From positions 62,001-126,000 of the forward strand of contig NZ_RHOD01000003.1 in assembly GCF_003946095.1 (NCBI RefSeq): 64,000 bases of DNA. The letters run 5' to 3'. Under the pieces are notes generated by a model. It ran no database searches and was not told where the DNA came from. It saw only the letters and a list, made by a program, of their open reading frames with translations. Position numbers and translations under genes: made by a program. Below, piece by piece: positions 34,994 to 43,360 of the stretch (within the stretch, counting starts at the first letter, position 1; every line of letters begins with the position of its first letter). The stretch comes from Levilactobacillus lindianensis (GTDB lineage Bacteria; Bacillota; Bacilli; Lactobacillales; Lactobacillaceae).

Positions 34994-36157
34994 ATGCGAA
35001 AGACTATCAAGGCGTTGTGGCTGTTTGCAGCCTCAGGCTTGGCGCTAATCGCTTGGGTCGAGGTACCCGTAAACGCTGATGCAAAGGTCATCACGGGCAG
35101 TGGAACCAGCGCGGCTGATGCCACAATCGTGACGGATCCTACCGGTGTTGTGATGTCTCATACGGAAGTTTTACCCTCAAGTGGGGTTTACGATGTGAAA
35201 TACGAGTGGAAGATTGCCAATGATGTTTACGTGGCCAAGGGGGATAAGATGTTCTTCTACGCCCCCTTGAACGTTCGGGTTGATCGGACCCGGTCATTTG
35301 CCATGGCTAGTTATAACGGAACAGCAAAAGTAGGGTCAGTTACGGTTACCATGGATTCACACGTTGGTGTGGCAACCTTCAATAACTACTTTTCGACGCA
35401 TAGGTCTGATAAGGAAGGCTGGATTAGCTTTGAAGTTCGTGGCGCCGGTGAAGGCGGGGATGAAGAGACTCCTGGCGTTGAGGAACCCGGAACCGAAGAG
35501 CCTGGGACTGAAGAACCCGGAACTGAAGAACCTGGAATCGAAGAACCTGGAACCGAAGAACCCGGAACTGAGGAACCTGGAACCGAAGAACCTGGAACCG
35601 AGGAGCCTGGAACTGAGGAACCCGGAACTGAGGAACCCGGAACTGAAGAGCCCGGAACTGAGGAACCCGGAACTGAAGAGCCCGGAACTGAAGAGCCCGG
35701 AACTGAGGAACCCGGAACCGAGGAACCTGGAGAAGAGATTCCTGGCGTTGAAGAACCAGGCCATCCTGGCACCGAAATTCCAGAACCAGAATATCCTTGG
35801 GTTGAAGTTCCCGGGACGGAACACCCCGGTGAGGAAGTTCCTGGTGAGGAGATTCCCGGCGAAGATGATCCTGAAGTGACGGTTCCTGGTGGTGAAGAAT
35901 CAGGATCCACAGTCCCAGAACATCCTGGGACCACAGCGCCGCAGAAACCAGTCGTTCATCGTCCAACGACGACGTATACTGGTGGTCAAGGGGCCACAGC
36001 TCCTGTCACCGGTGCATCGTCGTCTTCAACCAAGCCGGCGACCTTACCCCAAACCGGTGATCGGCGTGCGACTAGTGCTGAAGTGACCGGGTTAGTCGTG
36101 TTATTGGCAACGCTAGTCATTGCTGGTGCCGCTGGCTTGCGGTCAAAGAAAGATTAA
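34994..36157 (+). CDS. LPQTG cell-wall anchored protein with EPGTE repeats, 387 aa
   Basis: Order of parts: signal peptide (residues 1-30, MRKTIKALWLFAASGLALIA, cut near VNADA), a beta-rich domain of about 115 residues (ITGSGTSAADATIVTD onward) like the Ig-type heads of Gram-positive adhesins, about 17 tandem EPGTE-type pentapeptides, a Pro/Glu/Gly stalk, LPQTG at 351-355, a membrane helix and a basic tail. Sortase A would link it to peptidoglycan, with the acidic stalk spanning the wall. GGAGGAAAGG precedes ATG. The ligand is unknown. No sortase gene is adjacent. Confidence 0.92.
   Translation: MRKTIKALWLFAASGLALIAWVEVPVNADAKVITGSGTSAADATIVTDPTGVVMSHTEVLPSSGVYDVKYEWKIANDVYVAKGDKMFFYAPLNVRVDRTRSFAMASYNGTAKVGSVTVTMDSHVGVATFNNYFSTHRSDKEGWISFEVRGAGEGGDEETPGVEEPGTEEPGTEEPGTEEPGIEEPGTEEPGTEEPGTEEPGTEEPGTEEPGTEEPGTEEPGTEEPGTEEPGTEEPGTEEPGTEEPGEEIPGVEEPGHPGTEIPEPEYPWVEVPGTEHPGEEVPGEEIPGEDDPEVTVPGGEESGSTVPEHPGTTAPQKPVVHRPTTTYTGGQGATAPVTGASSSSTKPATLPQTGDRRATSAEVTGLVVLLATLVIAGAAGLRSKKD
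35485..35740 (+). repeat. 15-base tandem repeat encoding EPGTE units
   Basis: About 16-17 copies of a 15-base unit (consensus GGAACTGAAGAACCC and variants), with synonymous changes at third positions and one Ile variant. Perfect period of 15 keeps all frames open, which produces long spurious reading frames on both strands. Copy number is likely to vary between strains. Confidence 0.95.
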
Positions 36158-36176
36158 ACTTGTTTCCCCCAACCGT

Positions 36177-36227
36177 TAAATAGCAGTCCAGACGCTAACC
36201 GGCAACTGTCGGGTACGTGCTATTTAG
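36177..36227 (+). terminator. Inverted repeat after the LPQTG protein gene
   Basis: TAAATAGCA/TGCTATTTA with an inner stem-loop. No clear T run, so termination is uncertain. Confidence 0.4.
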
Positions 36228-36247
36228 CTTACCAAAACCATATGGAC

Positions 36248-36289
36248 AAAAAACGTTGCGCTAGCTTGAAAGCCGGCACAACGTTTTTG
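36248..36289 (-). terminator. Intrinsic terminator after pepO
   Basis: On the minus strand AAAACGTTGTGCCGGC pairs imperfectly with AGCTAGCGCAACGTTTT, followed by TTTG. Confidence 0.8.
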
Positions 36290-36305
36290 ATTTTAATGTT
36301 TTAAA

Positions 36306-38261
36306 TTACCAGATCTTAACGCGGTCTGCTGGGGCCAAGTACATGGCATCACCAGGTTGCACATTGAAGGTCGTGAAGAAGTCGTCGAGGTTCTTGACTT
36401 GGACGTTGGCCCGCAACTTAGCGGGGGCGTGCACATCAATGGACAACAGGAGTTGCATGTATTCGGTCGTAGCCTTCATCCGCCAAACGTTGGCCCAGTT
36501 GATGAAGAAGGCCTGTAGGTCGACGTCATCGGCTGATTCGGCGGCTTCCAGCGCACAGCTTAAGCCACCACCATCAGCGATGTTTTCGGAAACGGTGAGC
36601 TTTCCGTTGACCTTCTGGCCGGCAAATTCGATGCCGTCAAATTCTTTGATCATGGCCTGTGCCAGGTCTTGGAAGTGCGCCAGATCGGCTTTGGTCCACC
36701 AGTTGTTGAGGTTCCCAAATTCATCGAATTGGGCCCCGTTGTTATCAAAGGCGTGAGAAATTTCGTGAGCGATGACGGCCCCGATCCCACCGTAGTTGGC
36801 ACTGCTGGATTGGTCCAGACTGTAGAATGGTTTCTGCAGAATGGCTGCGGGGAAGACAATTTCGTTATTGGTTGGAGAGTAGTAGGCGTTGACGGTGTTG
36901 GCACTCATTTCCCAACGGTCACGGTCTACGGGGTGACCCCAGTGGCCGAATTCGTCAGCCAGAGCTAACTCGCCGAAATGTTGAATGTTATCGAATAGTG
37001 ATTCGGTGGTATCGACGTGGAATTGTGAATAGAGTGGGTCGATTTGGTCAGGGTACCCAACCTTGATTGTCAATTTTTGTAATTTGACAATGGCTTTTTC
37101 GCGGGTCGCCGCACTCAACCAGTCGTTAGTCTTGAGCCGTTGTTGGTAAACATGGGTCATTTTCAGAACCATGTTGCGCACGTCGGCCTTAGCGGTTTCA
37201 CCGAAGTATTTCCGACCGTAGTAGTCCCCGACAACTTGGGAGAAGTTCCCGGTTGCCAAGTAAAAGGCGGCTTTTTCTGGTGAGCGGGCTTCTTTCTTAC
37301 CTGAGAGGGCACGGCTGTACGTCCCCCCAACCTGCCGGTATTCCTCGGTCAAGACGCCCGTGGCATCGAAGACGGTGCCTACCAGCATCCAACTCTTCAG
37401 GTTCTCAAAGTTAGCCGGTGTCAAAAGATCATTAGCCGCATCGAAAAAGGCCGGTTGTGGCAAGATGACTTCTGTTGGTGTGTCTTTTAAGACGGCGGTG
37501 AAGGCAGGGGTCAGGTCCAATTGGCTGACCTGGGCGTCAACGTCGCTGAGCGCGCGAGGGTTGTACATCTTCACGTAATCGGCAGCTTCCTCGGAAGACT
37601 TTACGTGAGGGGCAATCTGCGCGTCGAAGACCTTGGCTTGTTCGACAATAGTTGCGGCTTTTTCGGCGGTGTAGCCATTAAGCTCGAGCAGTTTCGTTGC
37701 CGTTTGCGTGAAGATAGGCAGGAGTTGCTTGGCTGCTGCATTGTCGGGTTCATAGTAGGTTTTGTCAGGCAGGAAGAGGTCCGGTGCGTCCACGAAGAGG
37801 GCGTAACGGCTGGTATCTTTCATGTCGGGTTCCACGCTAATCGTGATGGGAGTTGGAAGTCCCTTCTGATACCATTCTGCCAAATGATCACTGAGATCGG
37901 ACCAGTTTTGGAGGGCTTCGATTTTAGCCAACCAAGGCTTCAAAGGTGCCGTGCCCGTGGCTTCTCGTTTCTCGGCGTCGCTCGTCATGGCGTAGAGCTT
38001 TTTGAACTCGGCCATTTCGGGATTGGCGGGCTCGAGTTTACCGGCTAAGAGGTCGGCAAAGTCGCTCATTAAGGTCTTTTCGATGCCGTCAACCAGATCC
38101 ATGAAACCACCAGTCGAGGCATGATCACTCGGAATAGTGGCCGTTTTGGCCCATTCACCGTTGACAGCTTCATAAAGGTCTTGTTTCAAGAGTGCTGAAT
38201 TGACTTCACCAGCGGTCGTTCCGTTGGTAGAAGGTTGTGCTGAGAAATGGTTAAATCGCAT
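36306..38261 (-). CDS. pepO: M13 family endopeptidase PepO, 651 aa
   Basis: A zinc metallo-oligopeptidase of the neprilysin family that digests casein-type and other peptides in the cytoplasm. It shows AYYSPTNNEIVFPAAILQKPF, the zinc site VIAHEISHAFDNNGAQFD, and SENIADGGGLSCALEA with the third ligand Glu. No signal peptide, as in lactic acid bacterial PepO. ATG 38261 is chosen because AAGGAGG lies upstream; upstream in-frame sequence has no site. The C-terminus ends in the conserved RVKIW, which is one residue away from the normal W. Confidence 0.95.
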   Translation of the reverse strand: MRFNHFSAQPSTNGTTAGEVNSALLKQDLYEAVNGEWAKTATIPSDHASTGGFMDLVDGIEKTLMSDFADLLAGKLEPANPEMAEFKKLYAMTSDAEKREATGTAPLKPWLAKIEALQNWSDLSDHLAEWYQKGLPTPITISVEPDMKDTSRYALFVDAPDLFLPDKTYYEPDNAAAKQLLPIFTQTATKLLELNGYTAEKAATIVEQAKVFDAQIAPHVKSSEEAADYVKMYNPRALSDVDAQVSQLDLTPAFTAVLKDTPTEVILPQPAFFDAANDLLTPANFENLKSWMLVGTVFDATGVLTEEYRQVGGTYSRALSGKKEARSPEKAAFYLATGNFSQVVGDYYGRKYFGETAKADVRNMVLKMTHVYQQRLKTNDWLSAATREKAIVKLQKLTIKVGYPDQIDPLYSQFHVDTTESLFDNIQHFGELALADEFGHWGHPVDRDRWEMSANTVNAYYSPTNNEIVFPAAILQKPFYSLDQSSSANYGGIGAVIAHEISHAFDNNGAQFDEFGNLNNWWTKADLAHFQDLAQAMIKEFDGIEFAGQKVNGKLTVSENIADGGGLSCALEAAESADDVDLQAFFINWANVWRMKATTEYMQLLLSIDVHAPAKLRANVQVKNLDDFFTTFNVQPGDAMYLAPADRVKIW

Positions 38262-38369
38262 ACAAAAATCCTCCTTAAAATTAGTCGTTAGACACAGGTT
38301 AACCCATTTGCCTTTAAAAGGGAATTTTTTTATCATCATTTTTTAATAAAAGAGATCAAAAGCAATATT

Positions 38370-38402
38370 AACGGGGTCAAGACGCTCCGCCTTGACCCCG
38401 TT
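38370..38402. terminator. Hairpin after the marR-type gene
   Basis: AACGGGGTCAAG/CTTGACCCCGTT. Strong stem, weak T runs. Confidence 0.6.
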
Positions 38403-38409
38403 AATTGAG

Positions 38410-38913
38410 CTATTCGCCACCTAAAGCTTTGCGCTTAGCATGGAGTATCGGCCGCCGGAATTTCGGTCGAGTCCGATCCCAAATGGCGATGTTCTGTTGA
38501 TATTGCGTGAAGAAGTCGTTGATGTTCGCGGGCTTCATATTTGCTGGGATTTCCTCCCAAGTCCGTGCACTTTGCAGGAAGGCTTGACGGATGTCGTGTT
38601 CAACCGTGACGCCTTTAGTGGTCAGCCGAAGGTACTTGACTCTGCGATCATCCATCTTGGCTTCTTGTTCAACGAATCCGTCGAGCAGGAGTGCCCGTAA
38701 TTTTCGAGCCGCTGCCGAACGTGTCGTGTGTGTAGAGTCAGCCAGTTCACTTAACGTGATGTTTCGTTGTTCGTGGATTTGTTTCAGTAACAGGTACTGT
38801 TCGAAACTAACCGAGTATTGGCCGGTGATCTGTTCGGCCGCGTTGATCATGACTCGAAAAATTTCGCGGTACTGCCGTAAGAACGCTTCGAATACCCTTT
38901 CTTCGTTTTGCAT
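38410..38913 (-). CDS. MarR family transcriptional regulator, 167 aa
   Basis: Winged-helix MarR fold. Recognition region LSELADSTHTTRSAAARKLRALLLDGFVEQE and the wing KMDDRRVKYLRLTTKG are typical, and an extra C-terminal helix-rich tail of about 35 basic residues follows. It is likely autoregulated; inverted repeats sit upstream. The GGGGGGAG site precedes the ATG. Its neighbours, PepO and a lipoprotein, are separate units, so the target genes cannot be inferred. Confidence 0.9.
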   Translation of the reverse strand: MQNEERVFEAFLRQYREIFRVMINAAEQITGQYSVSFEQYLLLKQIHEQRNITLSELADSTHTTRSAAARKLRALLLDGFVEQEAKMDDRRVKYLRLTTKGVTVEHDIRQAFLQSARTWEEIPANMKPANINDFFTQYQQNIAIWDRTRPKFRRPILHAKRKALGGE

Positions 38914-38942
38914 GATACTCCCCCCTTGAAAACACTAGTGCT

Positions 38943-39010
38943 GGCATAACAATCTTTGCGTGACGAAATGACCACGCAACTTCACTACATCAGCATACCG
39001 TTATTATGCC
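38943..39010. repeat. Nested inverted repeats upstream of the MarR gene
   Basis: GGCATAA (38943-38949)/TTATGCC (39004-39010) enclose TGCGTG/CACGCA (38957-38978). A further palindrome CACTAGTG lies at 38934-38941 in the MarR leader. These may be MarR-type operators. The stretch 38914-39186 contains no gene I can support. Confidence 0.4.
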
Positions 39011-39185
39011 GCCTCAATGGGTGGGATAAAAATGATTGCGCTTAGACACGAATAGTTTGGCCTATTCAGTTTGTAATCTCAATTGTCGCTTCTGCGTTGG
39101 TTAAGCGATTTGAGAGGTATGGAATTGGCGCAGGAAACGAACGTGACCGGTCTGGCTTCTTATAATTGGGGACTTCAGCGCAAAC

Positions 39186-39220
39186 AAAAAGTCCGCGAAG
39201 TTTGTAGTCTTCGCGGACGC
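39186..39220 (-). terminator. Intrinsic terminator after the lipoprotein gene
   Basis: GTCCGCGAAG/CTTCGCGGAC, followed on the minus strand by TTTTTG. Confidence 0.9.
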
Positions 39221-39230
39221 ATTTAAGTTG

Positions 39231-40115
39231 TTATTTTGTCATGTAGATGTAGAGCGTATCGGTTGAGAAACCGGTGTTGAATTTGACACCCTTAGAAGTG
39301 ATGGTCTTGGTGGTCGTAGAAGAACTATTCTTCTTGGCGTCCTTCAAGACTTTCTTGAACTTCTTCATCACCGTCTTCGGTTCCGTGTCCAGGGTCGTTC
39401 CGAGTAAGGCAAAGGTGGTGCCGAACTTCTTTTGGCCAGTCTTTGCCTTCATCTGTTTGATGGGGGTCATCAGGGCTAATCCCATCAGCTTGCCATCTTG
39501 AACGTTGGCTCGAACCGTGGTGTACTTGGTGTCAACCAGGTTCTTGAGACCATCCTTAGTCGTGGTTGGCAGGAGCTCATCTTTGGCCTGGCGTTTAGCC
39601 GTGGCCATCTTGGCTTGTAGCTTTTTAGCTGCGGCTTGTTGCTGTTGAACAGCCACCGCGGCGGCTGCCGGGTCTGTTTGCGCCAGGGCAGTCAATTTTT
39701 TCTTGGCTGTGGCTTGGGTCTTCTGGGCCTGTTGCAACTGTTTTTGCGTCTTGGTTGGCAGGTAGCTGGCAATCATCATCTGATTGTACTTAGCCGCAAA
39801 CTTCTTGTAGTTTCCCAAGGACTTAACAGGGTAGACAGTCACGGACCTCTTCGCGTTCCCAGCACTGATCTTGACCGACTGTTTGGTCGTGGCGGCAGGA
39901 ACCTGGAAGAAGTAAGTGCCACTCTTGACGGCGACGGACTTCTTGGCTTGATTATCAATCTGGTAGTTGACGCGTTTGGTTTTGGCCGTGCCTTTGATAA
40001 CAGCGGTCAAAGCGGTTGGGCGGTAGCTACTCTTTTTGGTGGTTAGTTGGTCGTTTGAGCAGCCTGCGAGGGTTAGTGCGAGTAACCCTAGGGTGCCCAA
40101 CAAAAGCTTCTTCAT
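39231..40115 (-). CDS. Putative lipoprotein, 294 aa
   Basis: N-terminus KKLLLGTLGLLALTLAGCSN carries a lipobox (LAGC) for lipid attachment. The mature part begins with an Ig-like segment (TALTAVIKGTAKTKRVNYQ), then a long helical region rich in Gln, Ala and Lys (QKQLQQAQKTQATAKKKL to QQQQAAAKKLQAKM), likely coiled coil, and a C-terminal beta domain. I recognise no characterised family. An alternative start lies four codons upstream; the chosen one keeps a normal lipoprotein signal. Monocistronic. Confidence 0.8.
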   Translation of the reverse strand: MKKLLLGTLGLLALTLAGCSNDQLTTKKSSYRPTALTAVIKGTAKTKRVNYQIDNQAKKSVAVKSGTYFFQVPAATTKQSVKISAGNAKRSVTVYPVKSLGNYKKFAAKYNQMMIASYLPTKTQKQLQQAQKTQATAKKKLTALAQTDPAAAAVAVQQQQAAAKKLQAKMATAKRQAKDELLPTTTKDGLKNLVDTKYTTVRANVQDGKLMGLALMTPIKQMKAKTGQKKFGTTFALLGTTLDTEPKTVMKKFKKVLKDAKKNSSSTTTKTITSKGVKFNTGFSTDTLYIYMTK

Positions 40116-40326
40116 TATGTTATCCATCCCTCTAATTAATTTACTTGATACATCTTACCACAATCCGAATAAAAAGCGAGAATGAGAATTGGCTAACATT
40201 TTGACACGCTCTCTAAGAGTCTCGTGATAAATGGCTCAAAAGCCTTCCATACCGGGCTTTTTCCTGATATGATGAAGTTGTTGAAAGCGATACCACATAT
40301 ATGGTTTACTATGGAAAGGACGGGTT

Positions 40327-40755
40327 ATGATGTATGAACGCATTTTAGTACCAATGGATGGGAGCAAGAATGCCCATGCTGCTTTGGACGAGGCTATTAG
40401 GTTAGCGCAAAAGCTGGGTGCCAAATTGTTCATCGTGGCCGTCGCCAGTGATCAGACATATGCCCACTATGGCGCGGAATTTGGTAATGAGATTGTGACA
40501 CACTTCAAGAAGGCGGCCTCCAAGTTCTTAGATGGCGCCGTTCAGGAAGTTAAGGACGCGGGTATTCCCGTTGAAACTCACTTCATGACGGGTCTCGCTA
40601 AGCCATCCATCGCGCAGACATTTCCAGAAAAACTCCACACCGATCTCACTGTTATCGGCCGTTCTGGAGTTCACGGATTAGGCCGAGCCATCATGGGGTC
40701 AACCACGAGCTACGTGGTGCACCACTCAGAGACCAGCGTCTTGGTCGTTGATTAA
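40327..40755 (+). CDS. Universal stress protein UspA family, ATP-binding type, 142 aa
   Basis: Usp fold starting YERILVPMDGSKNAHAALDEAIRLA and holding the complete nucleotide signature GRSGVHGLGRAIMGSTTSYV (G-2X-G-9X-GST), so ATP binding is expected, unlike the Usp at 13657. AAAGGA lies 6 bases before the first of two ATG codons. A hairpin follows, and the gene stands alone. Confidence 0.93.
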   Translation: MMYERILVPMDGSKNAHAALDEAIRLAQKLGAKLFIVAVASDQTYAHYGAEFGNEIVTHFKKAASKFLDGAVQEVKDAGIPVETHFMTGLAKPSIAQTFPEKLHTDLTVIGRSGVHGLGRAIMGSTTSYVVHHSETSVLVVD

Positions 40756-40766
40756 ACAGATTATTA

Positions 40767-40800
40767 GGTAAGGGTCTGGGATAAATCCTAGGCCCTTTTG
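40767..40800 (+). terminator. Terminator after the usp gene
   Basis: GGGTCTGGGA/TCCTAGGCCC (one wobble), followed by TTTTG. Confidence 0.7.
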
Positions 40801-40820
40801 CGTTTTCAATTTGGCGCATA

Positions 40821-40852
40821 AAAAAAGAGACCGGAAAATTCCGGTCTCTTTT
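40821..40852. terminator. Bidirectional terminator before the 38-codon gene
   Basis: AAAAGAGACCGGAA/TTCCGGTCTCTTTT with A- and T-rich flanks on both sides; a T run of seven follows on the minus strand. Confidence 0.9.
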
Positions 40853-40868
40853 CAGTCAAAACGTGTGG

Positions 40869-40985
40869 TTACTTCTTATCCTTTAACCAACGTTGTAAGT
40901 TTGAAATGTCGTCGCGGCGCTTCCGGTCCTTTTTACGGTTAACCTTCCGCCGGCCTTGTACGCCATTTGGATGTGCTTTTCTCAT
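40869..40985 (-). CDS. Small, highly basic protein, 38 aa
   Basis: Product MRKAHPNGVQGRRKVNRKK... is more than one third Arg/Lys, and ends with LQRWLKDKK. It has GCGAGGG 8 bases before ATG and a strong terminator after it. Its charge suggests binding to RNA or ribosomes, but I can name no family. The gene is short but its signals are good. Confidence 0.7.
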   Translation of the reverse strand: MRKAHPNGVQGRRKVNRKKDRKRRDDISNLQRWLKDKK

Positions 40986-41209
40986 TGTATGAACCCTCGC
41001 TTAATTAAAATAACAATCGACTGTTATTGTACTGTTTTTTTTCAGGGAATGCAAGGCTTCCGGCGTAATCCTTGATGATTAACACCCTAGTAAGGTTGCT
41101 AGAGTAGGGATTACTGTGATTTTATTAAAGTTTATATGGAAGGAGAAGCCGCCCCTGAAAGAGTGTTATATTGAATGATAACACGGCAAGTTGAGAAGGG
41201 ACAGGGAAT

Positions 41210-42328
41210 ATGCAAAAAAGATTACATAGGAGTCGGACGACGATGCTTGTCGCCTGGGTGGTGGTGATTGCCATTGGCGGATTGCTCGTCTGGGTGACCC
41301 AACACAACGCCCGGTGGTATCACGAACCCATCGTGCAGGTCACGCAGGTCCAGGCGCGGCCGGGAACAACCGTGGAAGATGACTTTCACAATCAGGATGT
41401 TCAGACCAAACAGGTTCTGACTGCGCGGGTTCTCAACGGCCAGTATGCCGGTAAGACGCTGACGCTAAACAATGTTTACTCGCGATCGAAGGCGATGGAC
41501 CAGCGTTATCGCGTGGACAGTCAACTCTTCGTCACCTTACATCACCACCACGGTGATCTGAGCGGAACCGTGAAGGACTTGAAACGTGATGGGCCGCTGG
41601 TCTTGATGCTGTGGGTTGTCGTGGGATTGCTCTTACTCATCATGCAGTTCAGTGGCTTCATGGCCTTTCTCAGCGTGGCTTTGAATGGCGTACTCTTCCT
41701 ATTGGCCATTTTTCTAAATGGATCGACTCAGGGAGCCCGGGTTCTCTGGATCTTTGGGAGCCTGGCGATTGTGTTTGCCGCCTTGACCTTGTGGTTGGTG
41801 TTGGGAACAACACGGCAAATGCTAATCACGCTGATGACGACGCTCGGTGGGACTGCCTTAGCGCTGCTGATTGCACTGTTAGTCTTTCATTTCACCCATG
41901 AAAAGGGGATGTACTACGAGGCCATGGAGTACGTCACGCAACTTCCTCGACCTTTGTTCTTAGCGGAAACGTTGTTGGGGTCGCTGGGGGCGGTCATGGA
42001 TGAGTCGACCGATATTATATCGTCTCTATTTGCGCTGAAACGGGAACGCCCGGAACTAAGTGCGGCGCAAGTCTTCAAATCCGGTCGGCAGATTGGAAGC
42101 ACCATCATGGGTTCATTAATTAACGTCCTCTTCTTTATCTTCGTGGCGGATACCTTTCCCATGGGAATTCTGTATCTGCGAAATGGGAACAGTTGGGGGT
42201 ACACGTTTGCGATGAACATGTCGATGGGAGTTGTTCAAAGCCTCATCAGTGGCATTGGGATTGTTTTGGCCGTTCCCCTGGCTAGTTTCCTGGCCAGTCG
42301 GTTGATGACAAAGAAGGTGACACTATGA
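41210..42328 (+). CDS. YibE/F family membrane protein (YibE-type), 372 aa
   Basis: An N-terminal membrane anchor (residues 12-30), an extracytoplasmic domain of about 110 residues rich in beta strands, then seven or so helices. The core segment PRPLFLAETLLGSLGAVMDESTDIISSL is the YibE/F hallmark; MMFGSTIMGSLINVLFF-like helices follow. ATGs of the partner gene overlap the stop (ATGA). The family has no proven function; its paired genes suggest a two-component transporter or channel. Confidence 0.88.
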   Translation: MQKRLHRSRTTMLVAWVVVIAIGGLLVWVTQHNARWYHEPIVQVTQVQARPGTTVEDDFHNQDVQTKQVLTARVLNGQYAGKTLTLNNVYSRSKAMDQRYRVDSQLFVTLHHHHGDLSGTVKDLKRDGPLVLMLWVVVGLLLLIMQFSGFMAFLSVALNGVLFLLAIFLNGSTQGARVLWIFGSLAIVFAALTLWLVLGTTRQMLITLMTTLGGTALALLIALLVFHFTHEKGMYYEAMEYVTQLPRPLFLAETLLGSLGAVMDESTDIISSLFALKRERPELSAAQVFKSGRQIGSTIMGSLINVLFFIFVADTFPMGILYLRNGNSWGYTFAMNMSMGVVQSLISGIGIVLAVPLASFLASRLMTKKVTL

Positions 42329-43119
42329 GTACCATCACTGTGTTAGGTTTAGTTCTCTTATTATTAATGGCTTTGGTTGGTGGTAAGGCGGGGATCCAGT
42401 CCTTCTTGGCGTTAATCCTAAACTTTGGGCTGTTGTTCCTTGCAATGGTCTTAGTAGCCTTCCAATTTCCGGCGCTAACGGTGACCTTAGTGGTTGGCCT
42501 ATTGGTATTGGCCCTAACCATCTTCATGAGCAGTGGGGACGACTTGTCCAGTACCGTGGCTTTTATTGCTTCGGCTATCGTGCTTGTCGGGCTAATCTTG
42601 GTGATCGTTCCCGTCGAGCATTGGGCCATGGCCCAGGGATTCGGTCCCGAGGATAGTGAAGACCTCGAGGGCCTTTCCGTCCTAGTCGGGGTCAGTTTTA
42701 CCCAGGTTGCCATCGCCACGGCAATTCTAAGCACCCTAGGAGCTATTGCAGAGGCCGCTATGGCAATTGCCGCAGGATTAGGCGAAATCCTAGAACAACA
42801 CCCTCAGGTGGACACTAAGAGCCTCCTACGGGATGGTATCGATGTGGGTAAGCAAATTATCGGGACCACCTTCAATACCCTGTTCTTTGGGTTCTTCGGG
42901 GGCTTTTTGGCGCTGTTCATCTGGTTTACCGGTGTGCACTATTCATTTGGGGAGATTCTAAATGACAAGGTCTTCGTGGCCGAGATTCTCATGATTCTCT
43001 TTGCCATGGTCAGTGTGATTCTGACGGTGCCAATCACCACCTGGGTTATGGCCCGGGCAGTGGCTGGTCAACGGCGCCACCAGGCAGCTGTTATGACCAA
43101 AAAGGATGATCGGAAATAG
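42325..43119 (+). CDS. YibE/F family membrane protein (YibF-type), 264 aa
   Basis: Overlaps the end of the previous gene by 4 bases. It has about seven helices and repeats the family core (ATAILSTLGAIAEAAMAIAAGL and IGTTFNTLFFGFFGGFLAL). No extracytoplasmic domain is present. Together with its partner it likely forms one membrane complex. A basic cytoplasmic tail follows, then a terminator. Confidence 0.88.
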   Translation: MSTITVLGLVLLLLMALVGGKAGIQSFLALILNFGLLFLAMVLVAFQFPALTVTLVVGLLVLALTIFMSSGDDLSSTVAFIASAIVLVGLILVIVPVEHWAMAQGFGPEDSEDLEGLSVLVGVSFTQVAIATAILSTLGAIAEAAMAIAAGLGEILEQHPQVDTKSLLRDGIDVGKQIIGTTFNTLFFGFFGGFLALFIWFTGVHYSFGEILNDKVFVAEILMILFAMVSVILTVPITTWVMARAVAGQRRHQAAVMTKKDDRK

Positions 43120-43167
43120 ACAGTGAGCTTTAAAGTTATTATGCGTTACAGTAGCGGTGTGAAATTA

Positions 43168-43209
43168 AGCCACAAACCATTCAATTAACAAGAATGGCTT
43201 GTGGCTTTT
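43168..43209 (+). terminator. Terminator after the YibE/F pair
   Basis: AGCCACAAACCATTC pairs with GAATGGCTTGTGGCT; TTTTC follows. Confidence 0.88.
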
Positions 43210-43300
43210 CTGTGCCCTTAGAGTGGGAACGTCTGATTGCCAAAAGTGATTACGATCTCAGCCGGAGGACACCAGACGACCTTCTGGTTCTAGGCTAAAT

Positions 43301-43338
43301 AAAAAGGACGTTACCCTCGGCTAGAGAGGTAACATCCT
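43301..43338 (-). terminator. Terminator after the amidase gene
   Basis: On the minus strand AGGATGTTACC/GGTAACGTCCT is followed by TTTTTATTT. Confidence 0.85.
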
Positions 43339-43360
43339 GATTTAATCTTTAATTTAATGA

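Noticed and set aside
35485-35740. CRISPR array
   Set aside because: The repeats are 15 bases, without spacers, in frame inside a surface protein gene.
35357-35966. Long open frames on the minus strand and in a second + frame (about 155-182 codons)
   Set aside because: They result from the 15-base repeat, which has no stop codon in any frame. The LPQTG protein in the main frame has a signal peptide and sorting signal; the others have no ribosome site or sensible product.
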